Below, piece by piece: positions 11,500 to 22,686 of a stretch of DNA of 64,000 bases. Under the pieces are notes generated by a model, which had not been told where the DNA came from, did not search any database, and saw only the letters and a program-made list of their open reading frames with translations. This DNA is from Selaginella moellendorffii (Eukaryota; Streptophyta; Lycopodiopsida; Selaginellales; Selaginellaceae), in contig NW_003314328.1 in NCBI RefSeq assembly GCF_000143415.4, positions 523,889 to 587,888 on the forward strand, read 5' to 3'. Within the stretch, counting starts at the first letter, position 1. The number at the start of each line of letters is the position of its first letter. Both the position numbers and the translations under genes were made by a program.

Positions 11500-12320
11500 T
11501 TTATGGCTTCTTCCATTTGAATGGCACGTTCTTGTGCAACAACTGTGTCAAAGGAATAACCACCTCCGCAAACTTATGTTAGAAATGTCGGTAGTAACTA
11601 GCCATTCCAAGGAAATTGAGTAACTCAACCATTGTAGTTGGTGTAGGCTAGTTCTCCACCACAACCACCTTCCTTAGATCAGTCTTAACACCCTTAGATG
11701 TCACAATATGACTTAGATATTCCACCTTCGACTTTGCAAATTCATATTTGCTCTTCTTCATATAAAGTTTGTTATTACAGAGTAATGAAAGAACCTTGTG
11801 CAAATGCATCTTATGTTCTTCCATATTCTTGCTAAAAACAAGAATATTGTCCAAGAGAATCTCCACAGACTCATGAAGATAACACCTAAATACCTTCGTT
11901 ATCAACTGAGTAAATATGGCTAGTGCATTCGTCAAACCAAATGGTATAACTGTAAACTCAAAATGTCTAAAGCTTGTGTTGAATGCTATCTTGGAGATAG
12001 ATGCATCATCCATTGCAATCTGATGATATCCACTCCTCAGATCAATCTTGGTAAACACTCGTGCTTCACTAAGCTTGTTTAGGATATCATCCACACGCCC
12101 CTATTTTCTTGTTCAAGGCACAGTAGTCAATACACATCTGTATTGAATTGTCCTTCTTCTTCACAAGCAAGACTGGAACACCAAATAAAGACTTACTTGG
12201 TTAAATAAATCCAAACTCAAGTAACTCCTTGACTTCTCGTTGAACTTCTTGCTCCTTTGCATAACTTAACCGAAATGGATGCCAATAAATTGGCTATGTC
12301 CTTAGCTCCAATGTAATCCT
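11500..12320 (-). pseudogene. Reverse transcriptase of gypsy element, catalytic Asp altered
   Basis: Readable RT blocks are 'LVKKKD', 'QMCIDY', 'LSEARVFTKIDLRSGYHQIA', 'FRHFEFTVIPFGLTNALAIF' and 'EILLDNILVFSKNMEEHKMH'. The last is the YxDD box, in which the second Asp reads Asn (LLDN), and 'FGLTNALAIF' replaces the usual FGLxNAPA.F. The paralogue at 46056-46421 still has LDDILVFS. Stops separate the 148-residue open part (11648-12094) from the N-terminal part. Confidence 0.8.
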
Positions 12321-12360
12321 ATGCTCCACACCTTGTATTGGAGGCAACCTATGAAGAAGT

Positions 12361-12900
12361 TCAGATGGAAAAGCATCGGAAAACTCTTGGAGTACATCCT
12401 ATACTGTTGCTTCTCCCCCACATGTTCCTTGGCATAAACAGTAAGTAACTTGAAAATGTTTTTCCATTACAACAAACCCACTTCAAAGATATAGTGTAGA
12501 GCATAACAACTCCCTCTCCAAACCACACATCTTTAACACCACTGTATTCCAGTGAGACACGCTTAATACTCCATTTTATCTCCGGATCCACCTTCACCAA
12601 CCATGGCATCCCAAGAATGAGATTCACACGATAGATATCCGTGAGATAAAAAGTTTCTACAAGTGTGGTTTTGCCAACCAACACTTTCAACCCCTCTACA
12701 TAAGCATCAAAATGCTAATTAGAGGTAACTGCACCTTCCACTATGTATAGAAGAACTCCTCGTGTGAACAGGCCATGCTCCACAACAAACTTTGCCGAAA
12801 CAAAGTTGTCATTGCTCCCACTATCCAGTAAAATCCATATTGGACCACCACAGAATACACCCTCCAGCATCCATCTTATTCCCACATAATTGAGTTGATG
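12361..12900 (-). pseudogene. Aspartic protease region of gypsy element
   Basis: The minus strand encodes a retroelement protease motif, LLDSGSNDNFVSAKF, near 12780-12830. This is a variant of the D-S/T-G-x-S/T active-site block. After it comes 'LILGMPWLVKVDPEIKW' (about 12560-12620), the second conserved block of Ty3/gypsy proteases. Stops interrupt the frame. The same block is found at about 37520-37760 in the other copy. Confidence 0.7.
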
Positions 12901-13023
12901 AGCAATGTTCGAAAGCCTCTTCCTCCGACCAGAATGGTGGTCCCCATCATCCTCACACTACAAAGTTTGCAACTTTTTAGTATCTGACTTACTGTCAGTA
13001 GAAGATTGGCCATTCTTCTTGCC

Positions 13024-13983
13024 CTACTGCTTGTTCTTCAACTGTGGACAATCAGCCTTATAGTGTCCAAACTCACTGCAATAATGACAACTTTGTCTAT
13101 AATTCTTCACAAAGAACTTTTGCTTCTTTGACCCCTTTGCATCTGAAGTAGTCACCACTGACTTCAACTTGTGATGCTTGTTCCCATCCTTGTGTCCACG
13201 GCGATCATCACGATGATTCTCGACATAAGGACTTTGCGAACGCTTGCAAAATTTGTGTTTGTCATTGTCAAGTTGACAAACTGTATCAAAGAGCTCCTCC
13301 AAACTCTTTGTAGGCTAAGAATGATGCAAGTGTTACCACATACTTTCACTACGAAGGCCATCAATGAAGTAGGACTTGTTTTGATCTGGATCCTTTGTTG
13401 GAACATAGCTAATCAAGTGAATAAGCTTCTCAATATAGTACCTAAGTATCAGTTTCCTTTGTTGAAAATGTCAAAGTTCTATATAAGCATTTTCCACATC
13501 ATAGTGAGGGGCAAAATGTAAATGAAAAGCAGCCTTAAACTCATCCATGGTAGACATTGGTGGTTTCTTACCTACAACATGAGACTCCTCAAGCCAATTC
13601 CACCACTGAAGACCCACATCATGCAAAACCATTAGAATAGCCACTAAAGCCTCTACATCCAGAGTTCCCCTAGCAGCCAAGAACTTCTTCACATTGGCTA
13701 GTCAAGTGAGACAATCGTCCACATCACAATCATCAGAAAATGTTGGAATCTTGAGTTGATCTACCAAGGAAAGCTTACTTGGAGTGCTACCATGTCCAGC
13801 CTCATGCTCACGCATAGTATCCATTATACCATGCATCTTATCTTGCATCTCTTGTTGATTTCGATTAAAGACTCGTAGTTCATAAACAACATCTTGAATG
13901 GTCCAAACTTCCACAGTTCCATCGGCACCATCTTCAGCACCACCATCAACAATAGGATTCCATCATTCAGTTTGGTTGGCCAT
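13024..13983 (-). pseudogene. gag of gypsy element, broken
   Basis: The start codon ATG (13983-13981) lies just after the primer site. Readable parts include a coiled region 'VVYELRVFNRNQQEMQDKMH', a capsid-like part 'FLAARGTLDVEALVAILMVL' with 'LQWWNWLEESH', and a CCHC nucleic-acid-binding knuckle 'CHYCSEFGHYKADC' near the end. There is an in-frame stop soon after the ATG and another after 'DDCLT'. The gypsy copy at 36.4-37.3 kb carries the same order of blocks. Confidence 0.75.
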
Positions 13984-14007
13984 TGTAACCAACTCCTTTG
14001 ATACCAA

Positions 14008-14240
14008 TGTTATAATTTGGCACAAAAAGACAGAGAACTAGTCTCCTTAGACTTTGCTATGCCACCTTTTGAGGTTCATCATCACCTAACCACTGCCAAG
14101 CTACCTCAAAAGCTCCACTATGCTGCCACTCCACTATAAACCCTAGGGTAGGTTAAGTCCTTTACCTTAACATGCCTTAATATGCCCTTGAGCCTCCCTT
14201 TGACCGATGTTGACCACGTGGTCAAAGCTGGCACCTAACA
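14008..14240 (-). repeat. 5' LTR of gypsy element (233 bp)
   Basis: Starts TGTTAGGTGCCAGC on the minus strand and ends ...TATAACA next to the primer site TTGGTATCAAAGG. It matches the 233 bp LTR at 36108-36340 in length, in both ends and in most of the interior. Confidence 0.8.
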
Positions 14241-15262
14241 AGGGAGGCCATAAAAGAATGTTATACATAAAGCAATGTAGAGGAATGTAAGTGTTTTGAA
14301 AAATTCTCTTATGCATTGTAGTCACACAGCCTTTTTTCTTACTAGGCCAGGGGTTTGTGTTGGCATTTACATATGCCAAGGTAGAGCACAACATTACACT
14401 AAAAAGACAAAGTAAGGAAGTTTTAATAGATTTACATTGCAATGACTATTCCCAAGTGGTTTGCAAACTATGTTTTGTTGCCTAGCTTTTATTCCAAGCC
14501 TTTAAATGCAATGCAATGCCTCTCGACCTTGCACAATTGCCACACTTGCTATTGAAATAGGCAAAATCCCTACTCCAAATGATAGGCAACTGGTGTGTTT
14601 GAGATGGATTTCAAGTCTTGTACCTTGGGATATGAGATGCTATCAATGGAGGAGGATGCCTGCTAAAAGGCCATTGATGACATCCTGGAAAACCTACCCA
14701 TCACACACCTTAGTAATTCAAGGTTGGTGAACATCATGGTCAACTACTTAGAAAAAGTGGACTCTTGCATATGGCCAATGGTGTGAAAAACACTATTCCA
14801 TGAACTGGGAGAAATAATGTGCACTTTATCATCATGGAGGCATGAAGAAGACCACACTATAGTGGGCAATTGATGGGGGCTCTCACAAATATAAAGATGG
14901 ACACCCTTTTACAGTTTTTTCAAGTACGGAATATCATCCTACCAAAGGGAATTCTTCAAGTGCTTATGGTTTGACAGTAGTGTGAGTAAGTAGTATCAAT
15001 TTTGGCTCAAGGAACTAATTGAAAATTGGCAAATAGTAGTTTTTATTTGCCTTACTGAGAGGTGTAGTAATGCAACCATTCTCTTATATCACATTGGAAG
15101 TATAAGCAAAAGAGTGAGATGACAATGGTGCACTATAAGAGGAGTTATATGAAACTAATAAAGCCATGAGCATTTTTGGATTGAAAGGGGGAGTTCTAAA
15201 AGCACTTTAAAACCCACCCTCCATTGTCCCACAGTAGATAAGACACTAAAAATTTATATATT
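14230..15262. repeat. Direct repeat R, copy 1
   Basis: From 'ggccataaaagaatgtta' at 14246 to about 15262 ('ttagagaactaat') the sequence matches 19727-20848 in the same orientation. It contains coding traces: the better preserved copy 2 reads 'CKLEEDARQKTIDDILENLA' and 'SSRLVNIMVNYLEKVDSCIW'. I do not recognise a family. The two copies flank the left copy of the unrecognised multi-exon gene. Confidence 0.7.
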
Positions 15263-15333
15263 AGAGAACTAATATGAACTTTAATGAGAGAAATTCACTA
15301 CTTTTACAAAGCTATCTTCATGCTTCTTTTTCT

Positions 15334-15718
15334 CTACATATCTATAATATAGAGATTGCCCAGCTCACAATGCTCAAAAAAGTCTAGATCTAAGGGCTTG
15401 AGGTATTCTTCCTTCTTGTTCCAAATGCCAAGACAAGTCTTTTTACCCCCACTAATCAATTTGAGATTTAGAAGGTTCAAAGGAACCTTAAACATCCCTT
15501 TGTTTTGTTCTGAAAAAGCCTTACATAAAAATAACATAGCCAAACTATTAGAGTGTAAAAGAAATGAACTTTATATTAGAACTCAAATCTTGCCCACTTT
15601 TTGAACTTAGATTGTATCCATCCAGCCTACCATCATAAATAGAGCAGAGTTTATCTAAAGGATCCCATTTAGGATCACTTGGCATGAACACACTACCCAT
15701 AAAACTGGCATCAGCCCC
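15334..15718 (-). pseudogene. Decayed two-part ORF in left arm, family unknown
   Basis: The minus strand from about 15718 to the stop at 15548 reads 'FMGSVFMPSDPKWDPLDKL', then 'DGYNLSSKSGQDLSSNIKF'. A second frame at 15543-15334 reads 'LNLKLISGGKKTCLGIWNKK' and ends 'CELGNLYIIDM'. The right-arm counterpart (33890-34305, +) keeps the first frame open with a 21 bp (seven-codon) length difference. A retention of frame like this suggests coding sequence in the past. I cannot name the protein. Confidence 0.4.
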
Positions 15719-15739
15719 CTTTCAATGAAATAAGCAAAT

Positions 15740-17130
15740 GAAAGATGCACAATAGTGACACTTAGAATGGCTTGGATGAATGGGATCATGATCCATGCAT
15801 GGCCCCATTGGTGTATGGGATGGGTATATAAACATGATAAATAACATCATGTCTAGTGGTGGAATATTCGACCCTTACAGCTATGTTGGGAGTGAAAAGT
15901 TATCATTTTTAAAAAAAATCATAACTATAACATACATAGTTAATATAACATTATATAAGAATATCCTATTTACAATTAATAAAAATCATATAACATAAAA
16001 AAGTATAACCCTTAACATAATTTAACTAAAACTTAGAGTCTAGAATCTAATTGTTCAAGTGAAATCTTGGATCTTCTGCTGAGATGAAAATGCTCATTGT
16101 GGGATCCTGGCGATTAAAGTTTGGCAGCCACTAGAGGAATGGGTTTGATTGTAATTAGCATGTGAAATCTCCAAATGAGATCTTCTCTTGAAGGCTTCAT
16201 TTGTAGTGAAAAGAGGTAAAAGTATAGTGAGCAATCCACACTAGATCCCAAGGGATCCAAGTTCATATGCATCCAGCTCGTTCATGGTTTTTGGATTGCT
16301 GCTTGAAAAGCACATTGAGCTTGTAAACTGCTACTATCTTAACTTCCAAACCGTCACCTTGGATCCCTGTCACAGCCTTGTAATTCTTCAAGATTGCCTA
16401 TGTGTTTTTCTAGCAGCTCCTAGCATAGAATAAAAGCTCATCATCATAAGATCAGGGTAAGGGCTCTAGAGAACAAGATTAGGAGAAAATACTATAAATA
16501 ACACTTTTTCACACTTTTCTAAAATACAAGGTGTAAAAAATGATATAACTATTTATGATCTATAATATGGTTATTTAAATACTAATTTAAAATTCTGGAT
16601 ATTTAGTTTTGGCATATGGTCATATACTCACCTAATTTAGGAGGAATTCAACCTACCAAGTTATCAAAGACCTTTTATAACTCTTGCTAGTTTTAAAAAT
16701 TGATAAAACATTTGAATACTTGGTTGTTAAGGTATGTTTTATTTTGCTTTTGTTTCCACTTGTAAAAAAAACAAAAAATGAAATATGATTACTTATAGAT
16801 AATTTTGGTTTTCGAAGATATAATATTTTTAAAATAAAAATTATAAATTTAGCAATAAGTAAAATAACAATAATATTACTATTTTTTAGACATGCCAATA
16901 TTGAGTTAGAAATTAATATTGACTATTATTATTTAGTGTTGCTCTAATAGCAAGTGAAGCCTTCGAACATGCTGACGTGGCAGTACTTCTTGGATCATTT
17001 CTTCGGAGGTGGCCCGAGCGCGCGCAGACTCTCCTACTAGAAAAGGTGTGCTTCCTTTTGGGTCCCGGTTTGACAGCTTCAGCAAATTGGCTTTGAAAGA
17101 AAGCTCAATTGCAAGGAAACTTCTCTAGCA
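15740..17130. other. AT-rich intergenic part of left inverted-repeat arm
   Basis: No gene seen. The sequence is very AT-rich between 15900 and 16950, and its reverse complement recurs at about 32470-33870 with indels. Confidence 0.5.
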
Positions 17131-17140
17131 AAAGCAAAAC

Positions 17141-19398
17141 TCAAATCCTGGAAGCGCTGCCGGGGCCGTGGAAAACTTCGATCCTTGGTGTACTTTCTGG
17201 GCCTGAATGCTTGCGGACAATTGTGGGCAGATCTTCACCGGAATAATTTGCGGCATTTTTGAAAGCACCAAAGTGGTGTTCATGCTGCACATAGGCACGA
17301 GCAAGCATGCAAATCCAAATGTTGCCAGTGACACCCAGCAGCTCTTGCATCCTGGCCCAGAGTTGCGGCCTGTCCTCGTCATACTCCACTCCACCAGCCG
17401 AGACGACTGCCTCTCTTATGGCATCCAAGTCCCTCTGCGTGCTTGGAGACTGGATCCACGCCGCAAACGCCTCACAGATTCCTCTGGTGGAGTTGCTAAT
17501 CGCAACAAAAACCCCTTTTCCACTGCGGGACACGCGCTGCCCCCCCCGTCTGGTATACAGCAGTGACTTGCCTGTGACGATCCAAGCAAAAAGGATCACG
17601 ATTGAGCAAAGAGAAAGGCACTGTATAGACTCACAGTCTCGTTTCCACCTCTCACGATCAACGCTGGCGCCCAAGCAGTCCTCGAGGATCAGCTGCAGCA
17701 GCAAACTCGTAAGCGATGGATGGAATCATTTACATGCTTACATAAACTATGTAGAGGATCATGTCGGAAATCCGAGGTCTCCATATGGCCTCGTTGCGGC
17801 TGCCATCGTCAAAACGGTGCCTTTGAAGCGTGCTGTCGGAGCTCGCAGCCCGGAAGAGTCCGTCCCAGGCTGCCTGCTTGATCGCCCCGAATTCTTCTAG
17901 AGAGCACGCGGTCAGGCATGGATCCCACTGCACGTTGGCGCAAATCTCCACGAAAAGGCTACCGTAGTCATTGCCAAAGACGGTGGCAGCCGCGTCACAA
18001 AGCTGGCGGCACTCGTCGCTGCTTCCCCGGCTCATCGTAGCCTGGATGTGCTCCACAATCGACTCCGATGATGTTGCTGCCGAGCACAGGGATTTGAGCT
18101 CGGCGTGGTCGCGGCATCCCTTCCTCGTGTGCATCCATGTATAGATCAGGCGCGCAATCGGCACGCTCACGTCTGCGTGCTCCTGGAAGAGCGGCTCCAC
18201 GCGGTGGAAGTTGTAGTAGCCTTGGATCCACTGCTCGAGCCGGGCACGAATCTGGTTGTCCCATTGGATTTCTCCCGCTGCCATCACCTCCTTCCACACA
18301 AAAGTTGAATGCTTTCAAGCAAAACGGTATCAATCATCATACCTCCAACATCTGGCGCAGAGCGACGGTGAGGTCCATGGACTTCCACTCTATCCTGGGC
18401 GCGTTTTCGATGCAGGAACGTATCCGTTTGAGCTTGTCCAAGGATGCCGGGGACAACTTTTCATCCTTCAGCACTGCTTGCTTGCTCAAGAACAGCAGCA
18501 AGAGATTTTCCAGGGGTCCAGCTCCGCCACGGCCACCACGGTCACCTGCTATAGCTTGTGCTTCGAATGCGTCGAGCCATTCCAGCGGCTGCTTGTTGCT
18601 CTGGAGCTGGAGCAACAGCCAGGTGAAGACGACGACACAAACCTTGCCGCTCGCATCGAACAGGAGAGCGGCATCAGCAACGCAAGTGGGCGAGAGAGTG
18701 CAAGGAAACAATATCGACACGATGGCTGTGGAAAAGGAACCAAGCTCTCAGTTTGAGAGGAATCCAAAGAAGAAGTACGCCTAGCTACCTGACACATATT
18801 CATCTGTGATGACCAATGGGAAAGACGTTGGCGTCCGATCAGTGGCCTCCTCGACCTGCAAAAAAGAAAAAAAACCATAACTTTGCTACAAACAAGCACT
18901 CACAAGGTGGAGTTCGGTCAGGGCGTACGTGCAGCGGCCTGTGCAGCACTCGGGGCGGGGATGAGGATTTCTAGATTGCTCTTGATGTGGGCTATGGCGC
19001 GTGAAGTAGTCGGCCGCGATGAAGAGGTGCAAGTAGCCATCCGGCACGGTAGCGCCAAGGACGCGTGCGACGGCCACAGTCCAGATCTTCCACTTGAGCT
19101 CCGAGACAGTGGAAGAGACCAGGACTTCGAAGAACCACGGGATGATCCAGCTCCAGTCCAAAGTGAGAGAACGTTGCCCTCACAACCATCAGCAGTCTGG
19201 AGCCTATGCCGCTGCGGAACCATTCCGCCACGACACATGGCATCCACCCCAGCAGCCCTATGCATAAAATAGGGTTTTTGCTTTGTAGATTTTAAGGTTC
19301 CAAGTCGTCTTCGTCGCATCAGCACCAGAAAGTACACGGCATAGACCTCACCGTATGAAAAACAAGAGCTTGTCTGCCATTTCTCTTACGATCCCCAT
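17141..19398 (-). pseudogene. Unrecognised multi-exon gene, left copy, probably broken
   Basis: Seven exons can be laid out on the minus strand with GT/AG borders: 19398-19352, 19257-18904, 18855-18789, 18725-18343, 18290-17742, 17692-17635 and 17571-17141. Most introns are 40-70 bp. Exons 3-7 keep one frame across all junctions. The start is the ATG of 'MGIVREMADKLLFF'. Readable parts include 'ELKWKIWTVAVARVLGATVP', 'LLFDASGKVCVVVFTWLLLQ' (hydrophobic) and 'MWKEVMAAGEIQWDNQIRAR'. Lesions relative to the right copy: the second exon starts out of frame after a short deletion, and 8 bp are missing near 19140. The right copy is intact at both places but broken elsewhere. I do not recognise the family; the repeated hydrophobic segments could fit a membrane protein. 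Confidence 0.6.
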
Positions 19399-19399
19399 G

Positions 19400-19726
19400 G
19401 CGCAGCTCTTTGCCCATATCTAACCGTGCTTGGATCTCTGAGTTCCAAGCATTCCAGCATCCACAAAGCTACACACACGAAAAGAGAAGAGTTGGCGGTC
19501 ACTCGAGTGAGAGAAAAACCCTAGGCATTGGCTTTCCATGACTCAAGCAGTGTAACGCCTCAAACACTTTATACTACTAGTTCTCGAGGTTTATAATAGA
19601 GAATGTAATGCTTCCATCATATAGGAGGACATGAAGGAAATTAAAATTAGCAAATCTATTAGTTTTATAAATAAAATTTCTAAGTTTCACACCTTGATTT
19701 GGTCAATAACAACCATCAATGTATGG
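19400..19726. other. Intergenic, nothing recognised
   Basis: Upstream region of the left multi-exon gene. It shares little with the sequence upstream of the right copy beyond about 20 bases. No repeat border or gene seen. Confidence 0.4.
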
Positions 19727-20848
19727 GGGCCATAAAAGAATGTTATATATAAAGCAATGCAACAAATTAGAGTTTAGATATCTCCTGAGAACAAGTTTAG
19801 TTGTTTTCAGTTGCTAGAATTGTGAAATCCAAGAGAAATGTAAATGTTTTGAAAAATTCTCCTATACACATTTGATGATAGACTTTTATAATCACATTGC
19901 CTTTTTCCTACTAGGATGTGTTTTGTGTTGGCATCCACATATGCCAAGGCAGAGCACAACATTACACTAAAAAAGACAGTAAGGAAGTCTTAATAGATTT
20001 GCATTATAATGACTATATAAGCTATATTTGTTGGCTGGCTTTTATTCCTTTGAATGCAATGCAATGGCCTCCCAACCCTGCACAATTGCCACACTTGCTA
20101 TTGAAACAAGCAAAATCCCTACTCCAAATGATTAATAGTGATGTGTTTGAGATGGATTTCAAGTCTTGTACCTTTGGGATATGAGAAGATATCAACCTAT
20201 TATGTGGGGCAATCTGCAAGTTGGAGGAGGATGCCCGCCAAAAGACCATTGATGACATCCTAGAAAACCTAGCCATCACACACCTCAATAGTTCAAGGTT
20301 GGTGAACATTATGGTCAACTACTTGGAAAAAGTGGACTCTTGCATATGGGCAGTGATGTGAAAAACATTATTCTGTGAACTAGGACAAATTGGAGAAATA
20401 ATATGCACTTCATCATCATAGAGGCATGAAGAAGACCACACTATAGTGGGCAATTGATGGGGGCTCTCGCAAATATAGGGATGGACACCCTTATATAGTT
20501 GTTTCAAGTACAGAATATCATCCTACCAAAGGGAATTCTTCAAGTGCTTATGGTTTGACAGTAGTGTGAGCAAGTAGTATCAATTTTGGCTCAAGGAAAT
20601 AATTGAAAGCTGGCAAATAGTAGTCTTTATTTGCTTCACTGAGAAGTGTGGTAATGCAACCATTCTCTTATATCACATTGGAAGTATAAGCAAAGGAGTG
20701 AGATGACAATGATGCACTACAAGAGGAGTTATATGAAGCTAATAAAACCATGGGCATTTTTGGATTGAAAGAGGTGTTATAAAAGCACTTTAAAACCCAC
20801 TTTTCATTGCCCCACACTAGATGGGACACTAGAAATTTATAGATTAGA
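19727..20848. repeat. Direct repeat R, copy 2
   Basis: Matches 14230-15262 in the same orientation. It carries an 88-residue open frame (19918-20184) and, after a stop, 'CKLEEDARQKTIDDILENLA' and 'SSRLVNIMVNYLEKVDSCIW'. It ends next to the first-exon fragment of the LIN-like gene. Confidence 0.7.
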
Positions 20849-20856
20849 GAACTAAT

Positions 20857-21100
20857 AATTCGATTAAGGATTCGGCTTCAATAAGGAGGAATTTGGTGGA
20901 AGCTGATTCAAGTCTGTATACAGCACCTCAACCGAATAAGACGACTGCTGTGGAGAAATCTTTCCGGACGAAGGCCTTCTGCGTCGACGGATTTCCGGTC
21001 TCCTTTCTATACCACTCCTTAGAAAACCGAGGAAGAAATACGCTTCACACCATGAGACGCGCGATTGAGAGAAATGCGAGTTCATTAGCCGCAAATAGCT
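20857..21100 (-). pseudogene. First-exon fragment of LIN-like gene at duplication border
   Basis: Minus-strand sequence about 20905-21094 copies the 5' part of the LIN-like first exon ('SSGKISP', 'EVLYTDL' versus 'SSGKISP', 'EALYTDL' upstream of P450 copy 1's 3' end). The remaining exons are absent. The adjoining 20857-20900 is the reverse complement of a bit of the same gene (about 2630-2690), so a piece of the gene lies inverted against another piece at this border. Confidence 0.6.
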
Positions 21101-21142
21101 CCCCTTAAGATAACTTCAAGCCCTAAATTTGAATTTAGGACT

Positions 21143-22686
21143 CTAGCGATGGGAGGCACAGACAATGCGGGGCGACGCGACCCCGGCGATGCCCGCGCCC
21201 GCGAGCTCCGCCATCTCGATCGGCTTCCCAAGCGGCGATCGCCAGCTCCAGCGATGCAAGAGGTAGGCGAGGGTGAGCGTGACATGGGGCATGGCCAGCG
21301 GGATCCCGACGCAGCGGCGCCGCCCGGACGAGAAGGGCAGGAGATCGAAGTCGTTTCCCAGCACGCTGTGGTCGCTGCCCAGGAATCGCTCGGGGAGAAA
21401 GAGCTCGGGGTCGCTCCAGATGCTTGGGTCGTGATGGATTGCCCAGATGTTCACGAGGACTGTGGTATGGGCGGGGATCGTGTAGCCGGCGAGAGTTACC
21501 GCGCGATCGTTGTAGTGGGGGACGCCCAGCGGCGCGATTGGACGCTTCCGGAAGACTTCCTTGACGATGGCTTGGATGTAAGGCAGGTCGTTTAGATGCG
21601 ACTCCTCCAAGGGACGGTCTCTTCCCACGACTCTGTCCAGCTCCTCGTGAGCTTTCTCCTGGACTCTGGGGTTTACTATCAGCTCGGAGATGGCCCATTC
21701 GATCGTCCCCTTGGACGTTCCAGTGCCGGCCAGCAGCAGATCCTGCAAGCATACGTGAGAAAGAATGAAGAACAAGGTAAGTTTTTTCTTTCTACCTGGA
21801 GCAGTGCGATGATCTGGTCGTTGCTCAGCTTGTCTTCTCCTCCCAGAGTCAGCATCACGTCGACGAAGTCCCGGGGATTTTCTGGATCGAAGTCTTTCGC
21901 GTGCTCCTCGATGACTGCTTCCAGAAAGCGAGATCTTGCTGGTAGGACTTCATTCTTGAGTCGGTTTTGCGTCCCTCTGAGCGTGTCCAGCCATCGCATC
22001 GCAGGGATGTAATCACCGGCAAACAGCCTCCTGGATTCTTTCGCTTGGATCGCCCACGACGCCTTGTAGGCTTCGGCCTCGGGAGTGAGCAGCGTGTCGG
22101 TGCCGTAGAATTTCCTCCCGAACAACACGCACGTCATGAGGTTGGTGAAGTACTCGTGCAGCATGGAGCTGAGATCAAACTCGTGCCCGTCTTTTGCAGA
22201 CGCCTCAACGATCGCTCCAAACGCTCCCAGCTCCCTCTTGCGAGTGCTGGCAAAGTGGCTCACCTTGGAAGCCGTGAAGAGCTCTGTGCCGCACACTCGC
22301 CGCAGCATCTTCCATCGCTCGCCGTGCGGTGCAAAGATAAGGTCCTGGAAGTTGTGGCTAACGAGCCGACTGATGGTGGAGAACAGGGGCCTGCTCGCAA
22401 ACTCGACGTCGTGCTCCTTGAGGACTTGCCTCGCCATCTCCGGGCTGCTGATGATGATGTGAGGCCGGACTCCCAACCGGAAAGACATAACAGGGCCATA
22501 CTTTCGAGCCATCTTGGCCAGGGAGCGATGCCGATAGTCGAGCGAGAAGAGAGAGCCAACGAGGGGCCATGAGAAAGGACCTGGTGGGAAGTTCTTCTTG
22601 CTCCTCGCGCTGGTGGAGTGGAAAATCTGGAAGAGGAGCAGCAGGGCGGCCAGTGACGAGCAAATCCAAGTCAGCAACGCATCCAT
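21143..22686 (-). CDS. Cytochrome P450, copy 2 (CYP71-clan-like)
   Basis: Exons 22686-21796 and 21742-21143 flank a 53 bp GT-AG phase-0 intron, giving 496 residues. The start is the Met of 'MDALLTWICSS', at the position homologous to copy 1. It differs from copy 1 by two short in-frame losses: 'LLLG' in the membrane anchor, and 'GP' in 'FSLGPYRH', which reads 'FSLDYRH'. Scattered substitutions include 'MSFRLGVRPHI' for 'MSLRLGVRPHT', 'AIVEASAKD' for 'EIVEASAKD', and 'HYNDRAVTLAGYT' for 'HYNDRELTLAGYT'. ExxR, PERF and the heme loop 'PFSSGRRRCVG' are intact, and the I-helix again reads AGTGTS. The gene lies in the spacer between the arms of the large inverted repeat. Predicted ER-bound mono-oxygenase; substrate unknown. 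No premature stop, so probably functional. Confidence 0.9.

Larger units (their letters stand above)
9804..14240 (-). mobile_element. Ty3/gypsy retrotransposon, 5' LTR to post-integrase region, decayed
   Basis: On the minus strand the order is 5' LTR (14240-14008), an initiator-Met tRNA primer site (TTGGTATCA, ending about 14007), gag from the ATG at 13983, CCHC zinc knuckle, protease, reverse transcriptase, RNase H, zinc-binding and core integrase, and the post-integrase module that ends abruptly at about 9804. No 3' LTR follows. Stops and frameshifts break every domain. The plus-strand element at 36108-46505 belongs to the same family: both have a 233 bp LTR starting TGTTAGGTGCCA. Confidence 0.85.
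15263..19300. repeat. Large inverted repeat, left arm
   Basis: The reverse complement of this arm matches 30265-34370 almost throughout. Landmarks: 'ttagagaactaatatgaact' at the outer end versus 'gttcatataagttctctaat' at about 34350-34369, the exons of the multi-exon gene, and 'ccttaaaatctacaaagc' at the inner end. The arms enclose about 11 kb, including the second P450. Differences are mostly small indels. Confidence 0.85.

Noticed and set aside
18137-18784. 215-residue plus-strand frame opposite the multi-exon gene (mirror at 30770-31438)
   Set aside because: Antisense to exons whose frames and splice sites agree. It crosses the introns of that gene.
21149-22572. Plus-strand open frames of 108-201 residues opposite the P450 genes (also 3111-4482)
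   Set aside because: Shadow frames of GC-rich coding sequence. No motif and no independent support.
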